64,000 nucleotides of DNA from Marinomonas sp. THO17 (GTDB taxonomy: Bacteria; Pseudomonadota; Gammaproteobacteria; Pseudomonadales; Marinomonadaceae): positions 3,785,501-3,849,500 of the forward strand of contig NZ_AP031575.1 of the NCBI RefSeq assembly GCF_040436405.1, given 5' to 3'. The notes beneath the pieces are model-generated. The model saw nothing but the letters and a program-made list of their open reading frames with translations. It ran no database searches and was not told the origin of the DNA. Every line of letters starts with the position of its first letter. Positions within the stretch are counted from its first letter, which is position 1. This document shows positions 54,528 to 63,715 of the stretch, piece by piece. The translations under genes were made by a program, and so were the position numbers.

Positions 54528-55607
54528 ATGTCCAACCTAGACGAATTGCACGCTAAACAACAAACCATTTTGGCAGACATGATGGACCCTAATACGCAAC
54601 AGCCTTACGGGGATGTTTGGCAATTGACGGGAGATGAAGATCGCTTACATGTGCGTTTGACCTTGCCTTATCCTGCTCAGCAACAGCAAGCACAAGTTGA
54701 GCAAGCGATTGCTACAGCCTTGCAAGATACTCGTGAACTGACCCTTGAAATTGAGCATGAGATTGCCAAGTATGCTACTCAAGGTAACTTGCCCGGTTTA
54801 AATGGCGTGAAAAATGTCATTGCTGTGGCGTCGGGCAAGGGGGGCGTTGGTAAATCCACCACTACGGTCAACCTGGCTTTGGCGATGGCCCGTGAAGGTG
54901 CTCGTGTGGGTATTCTGGATGCAGACATTTATGGCCCTAGCCAAGGTATGATGTTGGGCTTTGCCGAGGGTACTCGACCTCAAGTGCGTGATGAAAAGTT
55001 TTTTCTTCCCCCCAGTGCGCACGGCGTACAAGTCATGTCGATGGCGTTTCTTACTACCAAAGACACCCCAGTGGCTTGGCGTGGTCCCATGGTGACAGGA
55101 GCTTTGATGCAAATTTTGACACAAACCGACTGGGACGATTTGGATTATTTGTTTGTTGATATGCCGCCAGGTACGGGTGACATTCAACTCACCCTATCGC
55201 AAAAAGTGCCTGTGGCCGGGTCTGTGATTGTCACGACACCGCAAGACATTGCTTTGCTGGACGCCCGTCGCGGCATTGAAATGTTCAATAAGGTGAAAAT
55301 TCCCGTGTTGGGCGTGGTGGAAAATATGTCTACGCACATCTGTTCTAACTGTGGTCATCATGAAGCCATTTTTGGTGATGAGGGCGGTGCCAACTTGGCA
55401 AAAGAATACGGAGTGAAGGTATTGGGCAAACTGCCATTGAGTTTGTCTATTCGAGAACAGAGTGATTTGGGTAAGCCGATTGTGGTACATTCCCCCGACG
55501 GTGAAGTGACGGGCATTTATCAGTCGATTGCTCGTCAGTTGGCTGCGACCCTTGCCCGCCAAGAACAGACATTTGTCATGCCAACCATTGGTATGAGCGA
55601 CGATTGA
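54528..55607 (+). CDS. apbC: Iron-sulfur cluster carrier protein ApbC (Mrp)
   Basis: A 359-residue P-loop ATPase. The deviant Walker A is VASGKGGVGKSTTTVNLALA, and DADIYGPSQGMML and VDMPPGTGDIQLTL follow. The C-terminal CSNCGH (C-x-x-C) binds the bridging Fe-S cluster. ApbC carries Fe-S clusters to target proteins and thus supports the nearby Rsx/Rnf and Nth proteins. An N-terminal MIP18-like domain occupies residues 1-90. ATG 54528 has AGAGGAAG upstream; the longer frame to 54330 reads into repeats. dcd follows after 9 bp. Confidence 0.96.
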   Translation: MSNLDELHAKQQTILADMMDPNTQQPYGDVWQLTGDEDRLHVRLTLPYPAQQQQAQVEQAIATALQDTRELTLEIEHEIAKYATQGNLPGLNGVKNVIAVASGKGGVGKSTTTVNLALAMAREGARVGILDADIYGPSQGMMLGFAEGTRPQVRDEKFFLPPSAHGVQVMSMAFLTTKDTPVAWRGPMVTGALMQILTQTDWDDLDYLFVDMPPGTGDIQLTLSQKVPVAGSVIVTTPQDIALLDARRGIEMFNKVKIPVLGVVENMSTHICSNCGHHEAIFGDEGGANLAKEYGVKVLGKLPLSLSIREQSDLGKPIVVHSPDGEVTGIYQSIARQLAATLARQEQTFVMPTIGMSDD

Positions 55608-55616
55608 GGAAGAAAA

Positions 55617-56207
55617 ATGCGTTTGTGTGACCGAGATATCATCAAAGCCCTAGACCAAGGCGACATAGTCATTGATCCACGACCAGATAATAGCGTGATC
55701 AGTGGGGTGTCGGTGGATTTGCGTTTGGGCAACTCATTTCGCGTATTTCAAGGTCACCCAGCGCCTTATCTTGATCTGAGCAGTTCCAAAGACGACCTAA
55801 GTAAAGTCATTGAATCTGTTATGAGCGGTGAAATTCTAGTCGATGATGGCAAGCCGTTTTTCATCCATCCGGGGGAATTGGTGTTGGGTGTGACCAAAGA
55901 GTCGGTGACTTTACCGGATGACTTGGTGGGCTGGTTAGACGGTCGTTCTTCTTTGGCCCGATTAGGCTTGATGGTGCATGTGACAGCGCATCGAATTGAT
56001 CCCGGTTGGAGTGGCGGTATCGTACTTGAGTTCCTTAATGGCGGGAAATTGCCGATTGCTTTGAGTCCTGGTATGACCATTGGTGCGATTAACTTTGAAA
56101 CCTTGTCAGGCCCAGCAGAGCGTCCTTACAACAAGCGTGATAATGCCAAGTATAAGGATCAAAAGTCGGCGATAGGCAGTCGTATCAGTGGTGATAAAGC
56201 AGAATAA
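55617..56207 (+). CDS. dcd: dCTP deaminase
   Basis: A 196-residue trimeric enzyme that turns dCTP into dUTP for thymidylate synthesis. It opens [18 protein letters not shown]. The active site is [32 protein letters not shown] with the catalytic Glu of LEFLNGG. The length matches E. coli Dcd (193). It lies 9 bp after apbC, which is also its neighbour in many gammaproteobacteria. A GAGGAAG ribosome binding site precedes the ATG. Confidence 0.96.
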   Translation: MRLCDRDIIKALDQGDIVIDPRPDNSVISGVSVDLRLGNSFRVFQGHPAPYLDLSSSKDDLSKVIESVMSGEILVDDGKPFFIHPGELVLGVTKESVTLPDDLVGWLDGRSSLARLGLMVHVTAHRIDPGWSGGIVLEFLNGGKLPIALSPGMTIGAINFETLSGPAERPYNKRDNAKYKDQKSAIGSRISGDKAE

Positions 56208-56214
56208 TTTGCTT

Positions 56215-57243
56215 ATGTATCAAAACATTCCTGTCAATGTCATCAGTGGGTTTTTAGGTTCTGGTAAAACCACCTTGATTCGTAATCTGTTGAGTAAGGT
56301 GCCTGCTGGTGAAAAATGGGCCGTCTTGGTTAATGAGTTCGGTGAAGTAGGTATAGACGGTGCATTGTTGGCAGACACTGGGGCCAGTATTAAAGAAGTG
56401 CCCGGTGGTTGCTTGTGTTGTGTGACCTCTGCGGCTTTTAGTACGGGCTTGAACGGGTTAATTAAACAGGTGAATCCTGATCGTATCCTGATTGAACCAA
56501 CAGGTATTGGCCATCCTGCCGAGATCATGGCGCAATTGCAGTCCGAACATTATCAAGGGGTGTTGGATGTAAAAGCGTCCGTGTGTCTATTAGATGTTCG
56601 TAATTTACAAGACCCAAGATACTTAGGGCATCCTGCGTTTTTTGATCAGATTGACCAAGCGGATGTACTCATTGCCTCAAAAGCGGATCAATACACAGAG
56701 GGGCAGCAAGATGAGTTTCTTGCTTTTGTCGCCCAGCTTAAAGAGCCTAAAAAATACGCCTTTGCCTTTCATGGTGACATGGCTTTGGCTTGGCTTGATT
56801 ATTCAAAGGCAGAAGCGTTAAGTGCTTACCATCATCAGCATTCCCACCATGAGCACTCCCATCATCATGAAGACAGTCATCAGCATGAAGACAGTCATCA
56901 GCATGGGTCTCAAACCCTGAAACTTCAGTATGATAGGGTTACTTGTTATGAGAAGCGTGACCAAGCGCTTTGTAGTCTAGGCTGGGTGATGGCAGGAGAG
57001 ATGCATTTTCAGCAAGTCCGATTGGAAAAGCTTGCTGCTCAGTTACAAGATTGTTTAGGTTTCTGGCGCTTAAAAGGTCGACTTAATCTGAGTAGTGACA
57101 GGGCCATTGATTGTAATATCACTCAAACCGAGCAAGCTTTTATAACGCAAGACTCGGTTTTTCAATCCAAAATTGAGTGTCTGGTCGATGACGAAACTCA
57201 GCTTGATAAAGTAAAACGCCTTATTGAAAAGGCGTTATTTTAA
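56215..57243 (+). CDS. CobW/COG0523-family GTPase with His-rich loop
   Basis: A 342-residue metallochaperone-type GTPase. Walker A is [17 protein letters not shown], the metal motif is GGCLCC (C-x-C-C), and the G motif SKAD gives GTP specificity. A striking histidine run ([20 protein letters not shown] and more, about residues 203-228) should bind Zn2+, Ni2+ or Co2+. The C-terminal CobW_C domain follows. The metal is unknown; relatives act in zinc or cobalt supply. ATG 56215 is preferred over 56188, which would overlap dcd by 20 nt. The 3' end overlaps the convergent chemoreceptor gene by 23 bp. Confidence 0.9.
   Translation: MYQNIPVNVISGFLGSGKTTLIRNLLSKVPAGEKWAVLVNEFGEVGIDGALLADTGASIKEVPGGCLCCVTSAAFSTGLNGLIKQVNPDRILIEPTGIGHPAEIMAQLQSEHYQGVLDVKASVCLLDVRNLQDPRYLGHPAFFDQIDQADVLIASKADQYTEGQQDEFLAFVAQLKEPKKYAFAFHGDMALAWLDYSKAEALSAYHHQHSHHEHSHHHEDSHQHEDSHQHGSQTLKLQYDRVTCYEKRDQALCSLGWVMAGEMHFQQVRLEKLAAQLQDCLGFWRLKGRLNLSSDRAIDCNITQTEQAFITQDSVFQSKIECLVDDETQLDKVKRLIEKALF
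57213..57240. terminator. Terminator hairpin embedded in the cobW / chemoreceptor 3' overlap
   Basis: AACGCC-ttattgaaaa-GGCGTT forms a 6-bp stem with flanking A and T tracts. It lies within the coding ends of two convergent genes and could serve both directions. Confidence 0.6.
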
Positions 57244-59071
57244 GATCTTTTTCTTTCTCACTTGTCATATTCTTTATGTCAAGTACACCAGCTTCATGAG
57301 CCCATGATGCATTGTCGTATTTTTTCCCGAGCCAAATATTGGTTAACTCTTGATATTCAGGCTGTTGCTTAAAGTGTTGAATAAAGGTGTTAATTTCATG
57401 CAATAGGGAAGTATTGTGTGAAGAATAAGCGACGGCCGCGGAATAATACCAAAGTTCATTACTGATATTGCCAGGAAGGATTTCAATTTGTCCTTTCCAA
57501 GGGCTGGCTTCGCCATAACAGGCCCAATGATAAATCGGGAGATCCACGGCAAACGCATCAACAATGCCATCTACTAGGCAATTGTGTATTTGCGTTTGAT
57601 CGTTGTAAGCCAAGAGATTGGCTAGTTGGATGGTGCCGCCTGGTTTTTGTCGGTTGGCTTCCCAGCGTAGTCCCAAATCCTCTAAAATTTGTATTGCCGC
57701 AGGATCGTTGATGCAACCTAATACTTTGCCGTCTAAATCTTTGACTCCCTTTATCTCATTGTCGCCATGACGTTTGGCCAATACATAGGGTAAGAAAGTA
57801 TAAGGATCGGAAAATGCGATATGTTCATTTGGCATAGGGGGCATGGCACTCCACACCACATCAACTTCCTGTTCGCCACGTTCAATACCCATTTCAAGGA
57901 TTTGTAAGCAACGATCCCAAGGATGCTCTATCAGTTTACAATTCACCCCAAGCCATTTAGCAAAGGCTCGGGCAGTTTCGGCATCAAACCCTTGTAATTC
58001 TTGCTCACCGGACAGTCGAAATGACAAACCGACAAAAGCGGGCTCTATCGCGATACGAATTTCACCACGTTTTTTGATCTCTGCTAAACGATCTTCTTTT
58101 GACTCTAAGCGAAGGTGTTCTTTGTCTAGCAATGGAGAAAACTGGATAGCATCTTGATCTGTGTTGAGAACAACTTCCATGTCTTCTAACAGTTTACCGC
58201 TCCAACCGCCTTTGTCGCTGACTTGTTGTTGAGCGCCTTGGCTAAGACCAATGGAAGCATCAATGATTTTGTTATTGCTTTCTATTTCACCTAAAGAAGT
58301 CGCGATTTCAGTAAGCAGTGACTGAATACTGGTTAGGGACTCGGTGACCTGCTGGGAAAGTTCCGTAAATTCTTGCTCTGTGACCGTCAGTATTTGGTTC
58401 AATTCATCGCTCAAACTGGTTAAATTCATTTGTTTATAAGCTTCTTGGGTGCTGGCTTGAGTGCGCATGGCTAAATCGCGAATTTCTCCAGCGACAACGG
58501 AAAAGCCACGTCCTGCTTCACCTGCTTGAGCCGCTTCGATGGCGGCATTAATAGACAATAATTGAACGGTTTTACCAATATCTTCAATGGATTTAATGAC
58601 AGAAATTGCGTTACTAGAACGGTTACTAATAAGTGTTTGTAGGGCGTCAAATTGTTCGGAAAATTTTTGATTTGTGTTATCCAATTTTTGTTCGATGGCT
58701 TGACCGAGTGCATCTGTATTTTGGCTGCTATCACTCAAGAATGTCTTAGTATTATTCACAAAAGCATCTTGCTCTGTGGTTCTGGCTTGAATTTCACCGA
58801 TAGAATCATGAACAAGCTCCTGTGCTTGGGTGCTGTGTCTAATTAAAGCTTTTAAACGTCCTATAATAAGAGACAGCTCATCTGGATTAATCGATGGATA
58901 GGGAGGAGAAAAAAGCGAAAGTTCTAGAGTTTCCTTTAGTTGAAGGGGCATTTCACTCGCTCCAAGTGATAATGCTGTTTCAATGTCTCCTTCACATAGA
59001 GCTTGCTGCCAGTTTAATGATTCCTTATCTGTTGCAGAGGATAGAAATCGACTTTTTCTCGAAAAAAACAT
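57221..59071 (-). CDS. Soluble chemoreceptor (MCP) fused to a C-terminal solute-binding (SBP_bac_3) fold
   Basis: A protein of 616 residues from the ATG at 59071 (GGAG 6 nt upstream), or 620 from 59083. The N-terminal part is helical. The methyl-accepting signalling tip is [20 protein letters not shown] with [10 protein letters not shown] (about residues 173-201). A second helical arm follows to about 300. The C-terminal ~270 residues form a family-3 periplasmic binding-protein fold ([18 protein letters not shown], then [38 protein letters not shown]). No signal peptide or membrane helix is visible. Known chemoreceptors place the ligand domain first and outside the cell, so this order is unusual. 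A cytoplasmic amino-acid-like ligand is inferred. Confidence 0.85.
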   Translation of the reverse strand: MFFSRKSRFLSSATDKESLNWQQALCEGDIETALSLGASEMPLQLKETLELSLFSPPYPSINPDELSLIIGRLKALIRHSTQAQELVHDSIGEIQARTTEQDAFVNNTKTFLSDSSQNTDALGQAIEQKLDNTNQKFSEQFDALQTLISNRSSNAISVIKSIEDIGKTVQLLSINAAIEAAQAGEAGRGFSVVAGEIRDLAMRTQASTQEAYKQMNLTSLSDELNQILTVTEQEFTELSQQVTESLTSIQSLLTEIATSLGEIESNNKIIDASIGLSQGAQQQVSDKGGWSGKLLEDMEVVLNTDQDAIQFSPLLDKEHLRLESKEDRLAEIKKRGEIRIAIEPAFVGLSFRLSGEQELQGFDAETARAFAKWLGVNCKLIEHPWDRCLQILEMGIERGEQEVDVVWSAMPPMPNEHIAFSDPYTFLPYVLAKRHGDNEIKGVKDLDGKVLGCINDPAAIQILEDLGLRWEANRQKPGGTIQLANLLAYNDQTQIHNCLVDGIVDAFAVDLPIYHWACYGEASPWKGQIEILPGNISNELWYYSAAVAYSSHNTSLLHEINTFIQHFKQQPEYQELTNIWLGKKYDNASWAHEAGVLDIKNMTSEKEKDLKITPFQ

Positions 59072-59323
59072 CATATACTCCATTTTAATAAACTAGTGTT
59101 TATTTTAAAGAAAAAAAATATATTAAAAAGAAAAAAATAATCTTGAGGGGAATTTTTTATGAATTGTGTAATATTGATTCAATTAAACTTGATGGAAAAA
59201 TAATCAAAATTATAAGGGGCAATTATTTTCTTTTTTGAGGAGTCGTATAAATAAAACCATGTGTGAATTGGAGAGCAGTGATCAATTGCTTTAATTTTAT
59301 GTCTGCTCTCCTGTTTTTAAACT

Positions 59324-59929
59324 TTATGAAAATTCGTTCTCAACGATTAATTCTTCTAAGTTGATTTGCCCTCCGCGAGGCTGTGCCTCTTGTATACCTT
59401 TGCCTATGGCCAGCATCATGACGATGACATGATCTTTGGGGAGTTGGATAAGATCTGCTACCTTGTCGAATTCTAGCCCTATCATTGGGCTAGTGTTATA
59501 GCCCATGTCTTCTGCTACCAGCATGAGATTTTGCGCTGCCATGGCCCCGGAACGAATGGCTTCATCTCTTTGTAACCACTCCCTATCGCGATAGAAGTTT
59601 TCTAACATGGTGACAAGCATTTGTTGGACGTCTGGAGCAGCATTTTTCCAGTACCTTCTCGGATTATCAGACCAAGCTTGGGTGTTTGCTACAATAATGA
59701 TTAATTCTGATGCGGTACTTATTTGCGCTTGGTTCCATGCGGCATTTTGGATCATTTGGCGTTGCTGCTTATCAAGAATTCGTACGAATCGCCAATGTTG
59801 AATATTAAATGAGGTAGGGGCCAAGATCGCCGCATTGATGAGTTTATTAAACTCCTCTTCCGACATTTTATGATTAGGATCGAAATGTTTAATAGATCGT
59901 CTTTTCTCGATTAAATTAAATACGCTCAT
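59324..59929 (-). CDS. Nitroreductase-family FMN oxidoreductase
   Basis: A 201-residue flavoprotein. It opens FNLIEKRRSIKHFDPNHKMS with the FMN-phosphate Arg residues. The block APTSFNIQHWRFV contacts FMN. It closes with AEDMGYNTSPMIGLEFDKVA and a C-terminal GRP-like PRGGQINLEELI segment. It reduces nitro compounds or quinones with NAD(P)H as a dimer. It is divergent from the LysR gene at 60067 with a 137-bp gap, a usual regulator-target arrangement. Confidence 0.9.
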   Translation of the reverse strand: MSVFNLIEKRRSIKHFDPNHKMSEEEFNKLINAAILAPTSFNIQHWRFVRILDKQQRQMIQNAAWNQAQISTASELIIIVANTQAWSDNPRRYWKNAAPDVQQMLVTMLENFYRDREWLQRDEAIRSGAMAAQNLMLVAEDMGYNTSPMIGLEFDKVADLIQLPKDHVIVMMLAIGKGIQEAQPRGGQINLEELIVENEFS

Positions 59930-60066
59930 GATGTACTCCTATTTTATTTGTATCGCTATGGTGTGGTTTTTTTATTAATGCATAAACCGCCTAAATCACG
60001 TTTTTATTTTTGCGTTATATGCAATAATAAAGGTGCTTTTAATAGGGATAAGCAGAGGGTAGTGTT

Positions 60067-60969
60067 GTGTTTGAGGCGATGGAACAGTTTGTACGAGTGG
60101 TTGAATTGGGTTCTTTTAGTAAAGCGGCGGATTCTTTTGGCAAGAAACCCAGCTCCATTACGCGAAAAATAAATCAGTTAGAACATGAGGTGAATACTAA
60201 GTTATTGATTCGGTCAACTCGTCGTTTAGAGCTGACTCCAGACGGAGAACAGTTTTACAATCAGTGCAAACAGATTCTTGCGTCTGTGCATACAGCCAAA
60301 CACAGCTTTATCAAAGAGAATACAAGAGTTGAGGGACGCTTGGGGATAGCGACCTTTGATACCCTAGGTCGTGCTATTTTGGTTCCCCTTATTGCCAAAT
60401 TCAGGCAAAAACACCCAAAAATTAATATTGCCATTAGTTTGGATAATAATCTTACAGATCTTCATAAAAGCCCGTTTGATTTGGCAATTCGATACGGGCG
60501 CCCTGATGATTCAAATTTGCTATTTCGCCCGTTAAGAAAAATGCCCAATGTGCTTGTTGCTTCCTCAAGTTATCTTGAGCAATCGGCCTTATTAGAATCT
60601 CCAGAGGATTTAAAAATTCATTCTTGTTTGGCTTTTTATCGATCCCGTCAGCACACTTGGTGGTATTTTCGCAAAGGTACAGAGCAGAGGAAGATACGTA
60701 TTGATCCTAGCCTTTCTTCGGAAGGGGGAACACCTTTGTTGATGTGGGCCAAAGCACATCAGGGCATTGCTTTGGTGAGCAAATATTTCATTGAAAAAGA
60801 CCTGGCAACAGGGGATTTGGTTGAGGTGTTACCAGATTGGCAAGCTTCACTGACAGAACAGGATAATGCCATCTTGTATCTGGTTTGGAAGTCGTCATCT
60901 GCACAAAAGCCGATTGTCCGAGCCATGATTAATGATATTGTTGCTGAGCTAGGCGATGCTCATATTTAA
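60067..60969 (+). CDS. LysR-family transcriptional regulator
   Basis: A 300-residue regulator. The N-terminal winged helix reads FEAMEQFVRVVELGSFSKAA with SSITRKINQLE as recognition helix. The C-terminal domain is of the LysR substrate-binding type (VEGRLGIATFDTLGRAILVP, then LAIRYGRPDDSNLLFRPLR), close to the CrgA/DmlR subgroup. GTG 60067 is used as start; ATG 60079 is also possible. It is divergent from the nitroreductase and probably controls it and itself. The inducer is unknown. Confidence 0.9.
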   Translation: MFEAMEQFVRVVELGSFSKAADSFGKKPSSITRKINQLEHEVNTKLLIRSTRRLELTPDGEQFYNQCKQILASVHTAKHSFIKENTRVEGRLGIATFDTLGRAILVPLIAKFRQKHPKINIAISLDNNLTDLHKSPFDLAIRYGRPDDSNLLFRPLRKMPNVLVASSSYLEQSALLESPEDLKIHSCLAFYRSRQHTWWYFRKGTEQRKIRIDPSLSSEGGTPLLMWAKAHQGIALVSKYFIEKDLATGDLVEVLPDWQASLTEQDNAILYLVWKSSSAQKPIVRAMINDIVAELGDAHI

Positions 60970-61309
60970 GACAGTATAAGTTATGAATTATGCCCATTTG
61001 AACTATCTTTTAATGGATAGGCTATTCATTAAAAACTCAGCAGTTGTTGTCGTGATCGGGCTGGCTTTGAAGGTTTAACCGAATGACTTAAAAAAGTGAC
61101 TTAAAAAAGTGACTTGAAAAAGGCCTGCAAGCCGTTTCCACGCAACTTTTACTGAGACATTCTTGTTTATAAGCGACTTTTCGAAGATTTTTTTAACATT
61201 TTTGGCATAAAAGCGTGATACTTTTTTCTTGCAGAGTTATAACATTAGATGATGAGTCCGTGTTTACATTGTCGCTAATCTATTATCCCGTAGAATAAAG
61301 GAAGCTAAT
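60970..61309. other. 340-bp intergenic region with a small tandem repeat
   Basis: Three copies of GTGACTTAAAAAA (13 bp, last one diverged) lie at 61084-61122. AT-rich otherwise, with no gene. It presumably holds the promoter of the nucleotidase gene near 61210-61290. Confidence 0.5.
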
Positions 61310-63148
61310 ATGCTTAGAAAAACCTTTGTGATGGCCGCTGCCAGCTCGTTGATATTAACTGGTTGTCAGTCGCTTACATCCTCAGATGAATCTGAAAAAT
61401 CATTGGATTTAAAAATAGTACACATTAATGATCATCACTCACATTTGAATGCCGATACTGGTGTTGATTTGATGCTAGGTGGCGATAAAACGCGAGTGGC
61501 TGTAGGTGGTTTTCCATCTGTTGTGGCTGAAATTAAAGCCTTGACCAATACGGATCAGCCTGTGGTGAAAATCCATGCTGGTGACGCCATGACAGGCGAT
61601 CTGTTTTATACCCTGTTTCAAGGGGAAGCGGATGCCGCGCTTATGAACGAAGCTTGTTTTGACATCTTTACTCTGGGTAACCATGAGTTTGATGATGGTG
61701 ACGCAGGATTAGTGCAATTTTTAGACTGGTTAAACGCGGATGAAAATTGCACCACCGATGTTATCTCAGCCAATGTTAAGCCTGAAGTGGGTGTCTCTCC
61801 TCTTACTATGAAAACCGCTGAAGATTACTTTACGCCTTACACCATTAAAGAGTTTAACGGTGTAAAAGTGGGCTTCATTGGTATTGATATTGCGAATAAA
61901 ACCAAAAACTCGTCTAGTCCAGATAAAACCACTGTGTTTTTAGATGAAGCGGAAACTTCACAGCAATACATAGATGAATTAGAAGCTATGGGTATTAATA
62001 AAATTGTATTGGTGACCCATTATCAGTACCAGAATGACTTAAGCCTAGCCTCTAAGTTAAAAGGGGTTGATGTTATTATCGGTGGGGATTCTCACACCTT
62101 GTTGGGTGATTTCTCAGCTGTTGGTCTAGACGCGGCAGGGCCATATCCGACCAAAGTAACGGATGCCGAGGGTAATTTAGTATGTGTTGCGCAAGCGTGG
62201 CAATATTCTGCTGTAGTGGGTGAACTGGATGTCGCTTGGAATAAAGACGGTGTTGTGACCAACTGTTCTGGAACTCCTCATTTATTATTGGCTGACAGTT
62301 TTAAACGCAAAAACTCTGATGGTAAACGCGTTGAGTTAGTCGGTGCTGCTAGAGAAGCAGTTTATAAGGATATTACTGCGTTAGACAATGTATCCATTGT
62401 TGAGCCTGATCCATCTGCTGTGGCCACCTTGGCGAAATTCTCCGCGCAAGTGGATGCCATGAAAGGCGAGGTTATTGGTCAATCTGCAACCACTTTGTGT
62501 TTAGAGCGTATTCCAGGTCAAGGGCGTTCTAAGTTATGTGATCGTTCAATGACAGCCAGTCATGGTGCCGATATTTCTAATATCGTGGCGAAAGCGTTTC
62601 GTGATATGAGTAAGACGTCGGATATTGCCATTCAAAATGGTGGTGGCGTACGAGTTGATATTGCTGAAGGCGATTTAACCATTGGCGATGCTTATACCTT
62701 GTTGCCATTTGCTAATACGATTGTTGAATTGGATATGACAGGTGAGGAAATCCACCAAGTATTGGAGGAAGCGTTTGATTATGCGACCGTAGAAGGTGGT
62801 TCAACAGGTGCTTATCCTTATGCTTCTGGCTTGCGTTGGAAAGTGGATGCCTCTAAACCAAAAGGCCAACGCTTCTATGATTTAGAGGTCATGAAAAAAG
62901 GTGGAAGCTGGCAAGCTTTAAATCCAACAATGACCTATAAGGTGGCGACAAATGACTACATTGCTGGTGGTAAAGACGGTTATCTTACCTTTGGTAAAGT
63001 CGTGAAAGAGGGCCGAGTCGTCGATACTTATTTGGATTATGCACAGAGTTTCGTAGATTACGTTCGTAAAGTCGGTACTTTGAACAAACTGCCTTTATCT
63101 GAATATTCTACTCAGGTCTTTATCAATAAAGATGGTGTGAAACAGTAA
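61310..63148 (+). CDS. NAD/5'-nucleotidase-type metallophosphatase lipoprotein
   Basis: A 612-residue exported lipoprotein; the lipobox LILTGC puts the Cys at about residue 19. The metallophosphatase domain has KIVHINDHHSHLNAD, HAGDAMTGDLFYTLFQG, LGNHEFDDGD and the GGDSHTLLGDF metal ligands. The C-terminal 5'-nucleotidase domain has QNGGGVRVDIAEGDLT and a late SGLRWKVDASK strand. The length and NHEFDDGD motif resemble H. influenzae NadN more than UshA. It would split NAD or nucleotides outside the inner membrane for uptake. A terminator follows the gene. Confidence 0.9.
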   Translation: MLRKTFVMAAASSLILTGCQSLTSSDESEKSLDLKIVHINDHHSHLNADTGVDLMLGGDKTRVAVGGFPSVVAEIKALTNTDQPVVKIHAGDAMTGDLFYTLFQGEADAALMNEACFDIFTLGNHEFDDGDAGLVQFLDWLNADENCTTDVISANVKPEVGVSPLTMKTAEDYFTPYTIKEFNGVKVGFIGIDIANKTKNSSSPDKTTVFLDEAETSQQYIDELEAMGINKIVLVTHYQYQNDLSLASKLKGVDVIIGGDSHTLLGDFSAVGLDAAGPYPTKVTDAEGNLVCVAQAWQYSAVVGELDVAWNKDGVVTNCSGTPHLLLADSFKRKNSDGKRVELVGAAREAVYKDITALDNVSIVEPDPSAVATLAKFSAQVDAMKGEVIGQSATTLCLERIPGQGRSKLCDRSMTASHGADISNIVAKAFRDMSKTSDIAIQNGGGVRVDIAEGDLTIGDAYTLLPFANTIVELDMTGEEIHQVLEEAFDYATVEGGSTGAYPYASGLRWKVDASKPKGQRFYDLEVMKKGGSWQALNPTMTYKVATNDYIAGGKDGYLTFGKVVKEGRVVDTYLDYAQSFVDYVRKVGTLNKLPLSEYSTQVFINKDGVKQ

Positions 63149-63178
63149 TTACTGAATAACACTGTTTTCTATTCTTGT

Positions 63179-63211
63179 CTCATGGTGGCAATGTCCATTT
63201 GCCATCATGAG
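63179..63211 (+). terminator. Rho-independent terminator after the nucleotidase gene
   Basis: CTCATGGTGGCAA and TTGCCATCATGAG pair with one mismatch across a 7-nt loop. A TTTTTT tract lies 8 nt further on. Confidence 0.75.
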
Positions 63212-63280
63212 CACATGTCTTTTTTGTCTGTTAGTCTTCATTTCTATTGAAATTTTATTTGTCTTAAGTAATGAGGTGGT

Positions 63281-63700
63281 ATGCAAATTCAGGAATTTTC
63301 GGAAGAATTTCGTGAGCAGGTCATTCAACTTTGGCAAGCGTGTCAACTCACTGCCCCTTGGAATGACCCAAATAAGGACATAGATCGCAAGCTATTGGTC
63401 AACCCGGAATTGTTTCTGCTGGGCGTATTAGATGATGAACTAGTTGCTACTGTGATGGGTGGATACGAGGGACATCGTGGTTGGGCAAACTATCTTGCAG
63501 TCAAACAGAGATATCGAAAACATGGTTTTGGACGTCAGATGATGACAGAACTGGAAGCAAGATTAACTGCGATTGGTTGTCCTAAGATAAACCTACAAGT
63601 TAGGGATGCAAATCTTCAAGTGATAGCCTTCTATGAAGCATTAGGTTATGGCAATGATCATGTTGTTGGCTTAGGTAAACGCTTAATAAAAGACGATTAA
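63281..63700 (+). CDS. ypeA: YpeA-type GNAT acetyltransferase
   Basis: A 139-residue GNAT protein close to E. coli YpeA. Shared blocks are VIQLWQACQLTAPWNDPNKD, TVMGGYEGHRGWANYLAV, and the end EALGYGNDHVVGLGKRLI. The acetyl-CoA loop is RKHGFG. YpeA acetylates unknown targets. The start is ATG 63281. The next gene starts 15 bp downstream and may be co-transcribed. Confidence 0.9.
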   Translation: MQIQEFSEEFREQVIQLWQACQLTAPWNDPNKDIDRKLLVNPELFLLGVLDDELVATVMGGYEGHRGWANYLAVKQRYRKHGFGRQMMTELEARLTAIGCPKINLQVRDANLQVIAFYEALGYGNDHVVGLGKRLIKDD

Positions 63701-63715
63701 AGGCTTTATTTAGAG

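Noticed and set aside
61084..61122. Operator array upstream of the nucleotidase gene
   Set aside because: Three 13-bp A-rich repeats alone are too simple to claim regulator binding.
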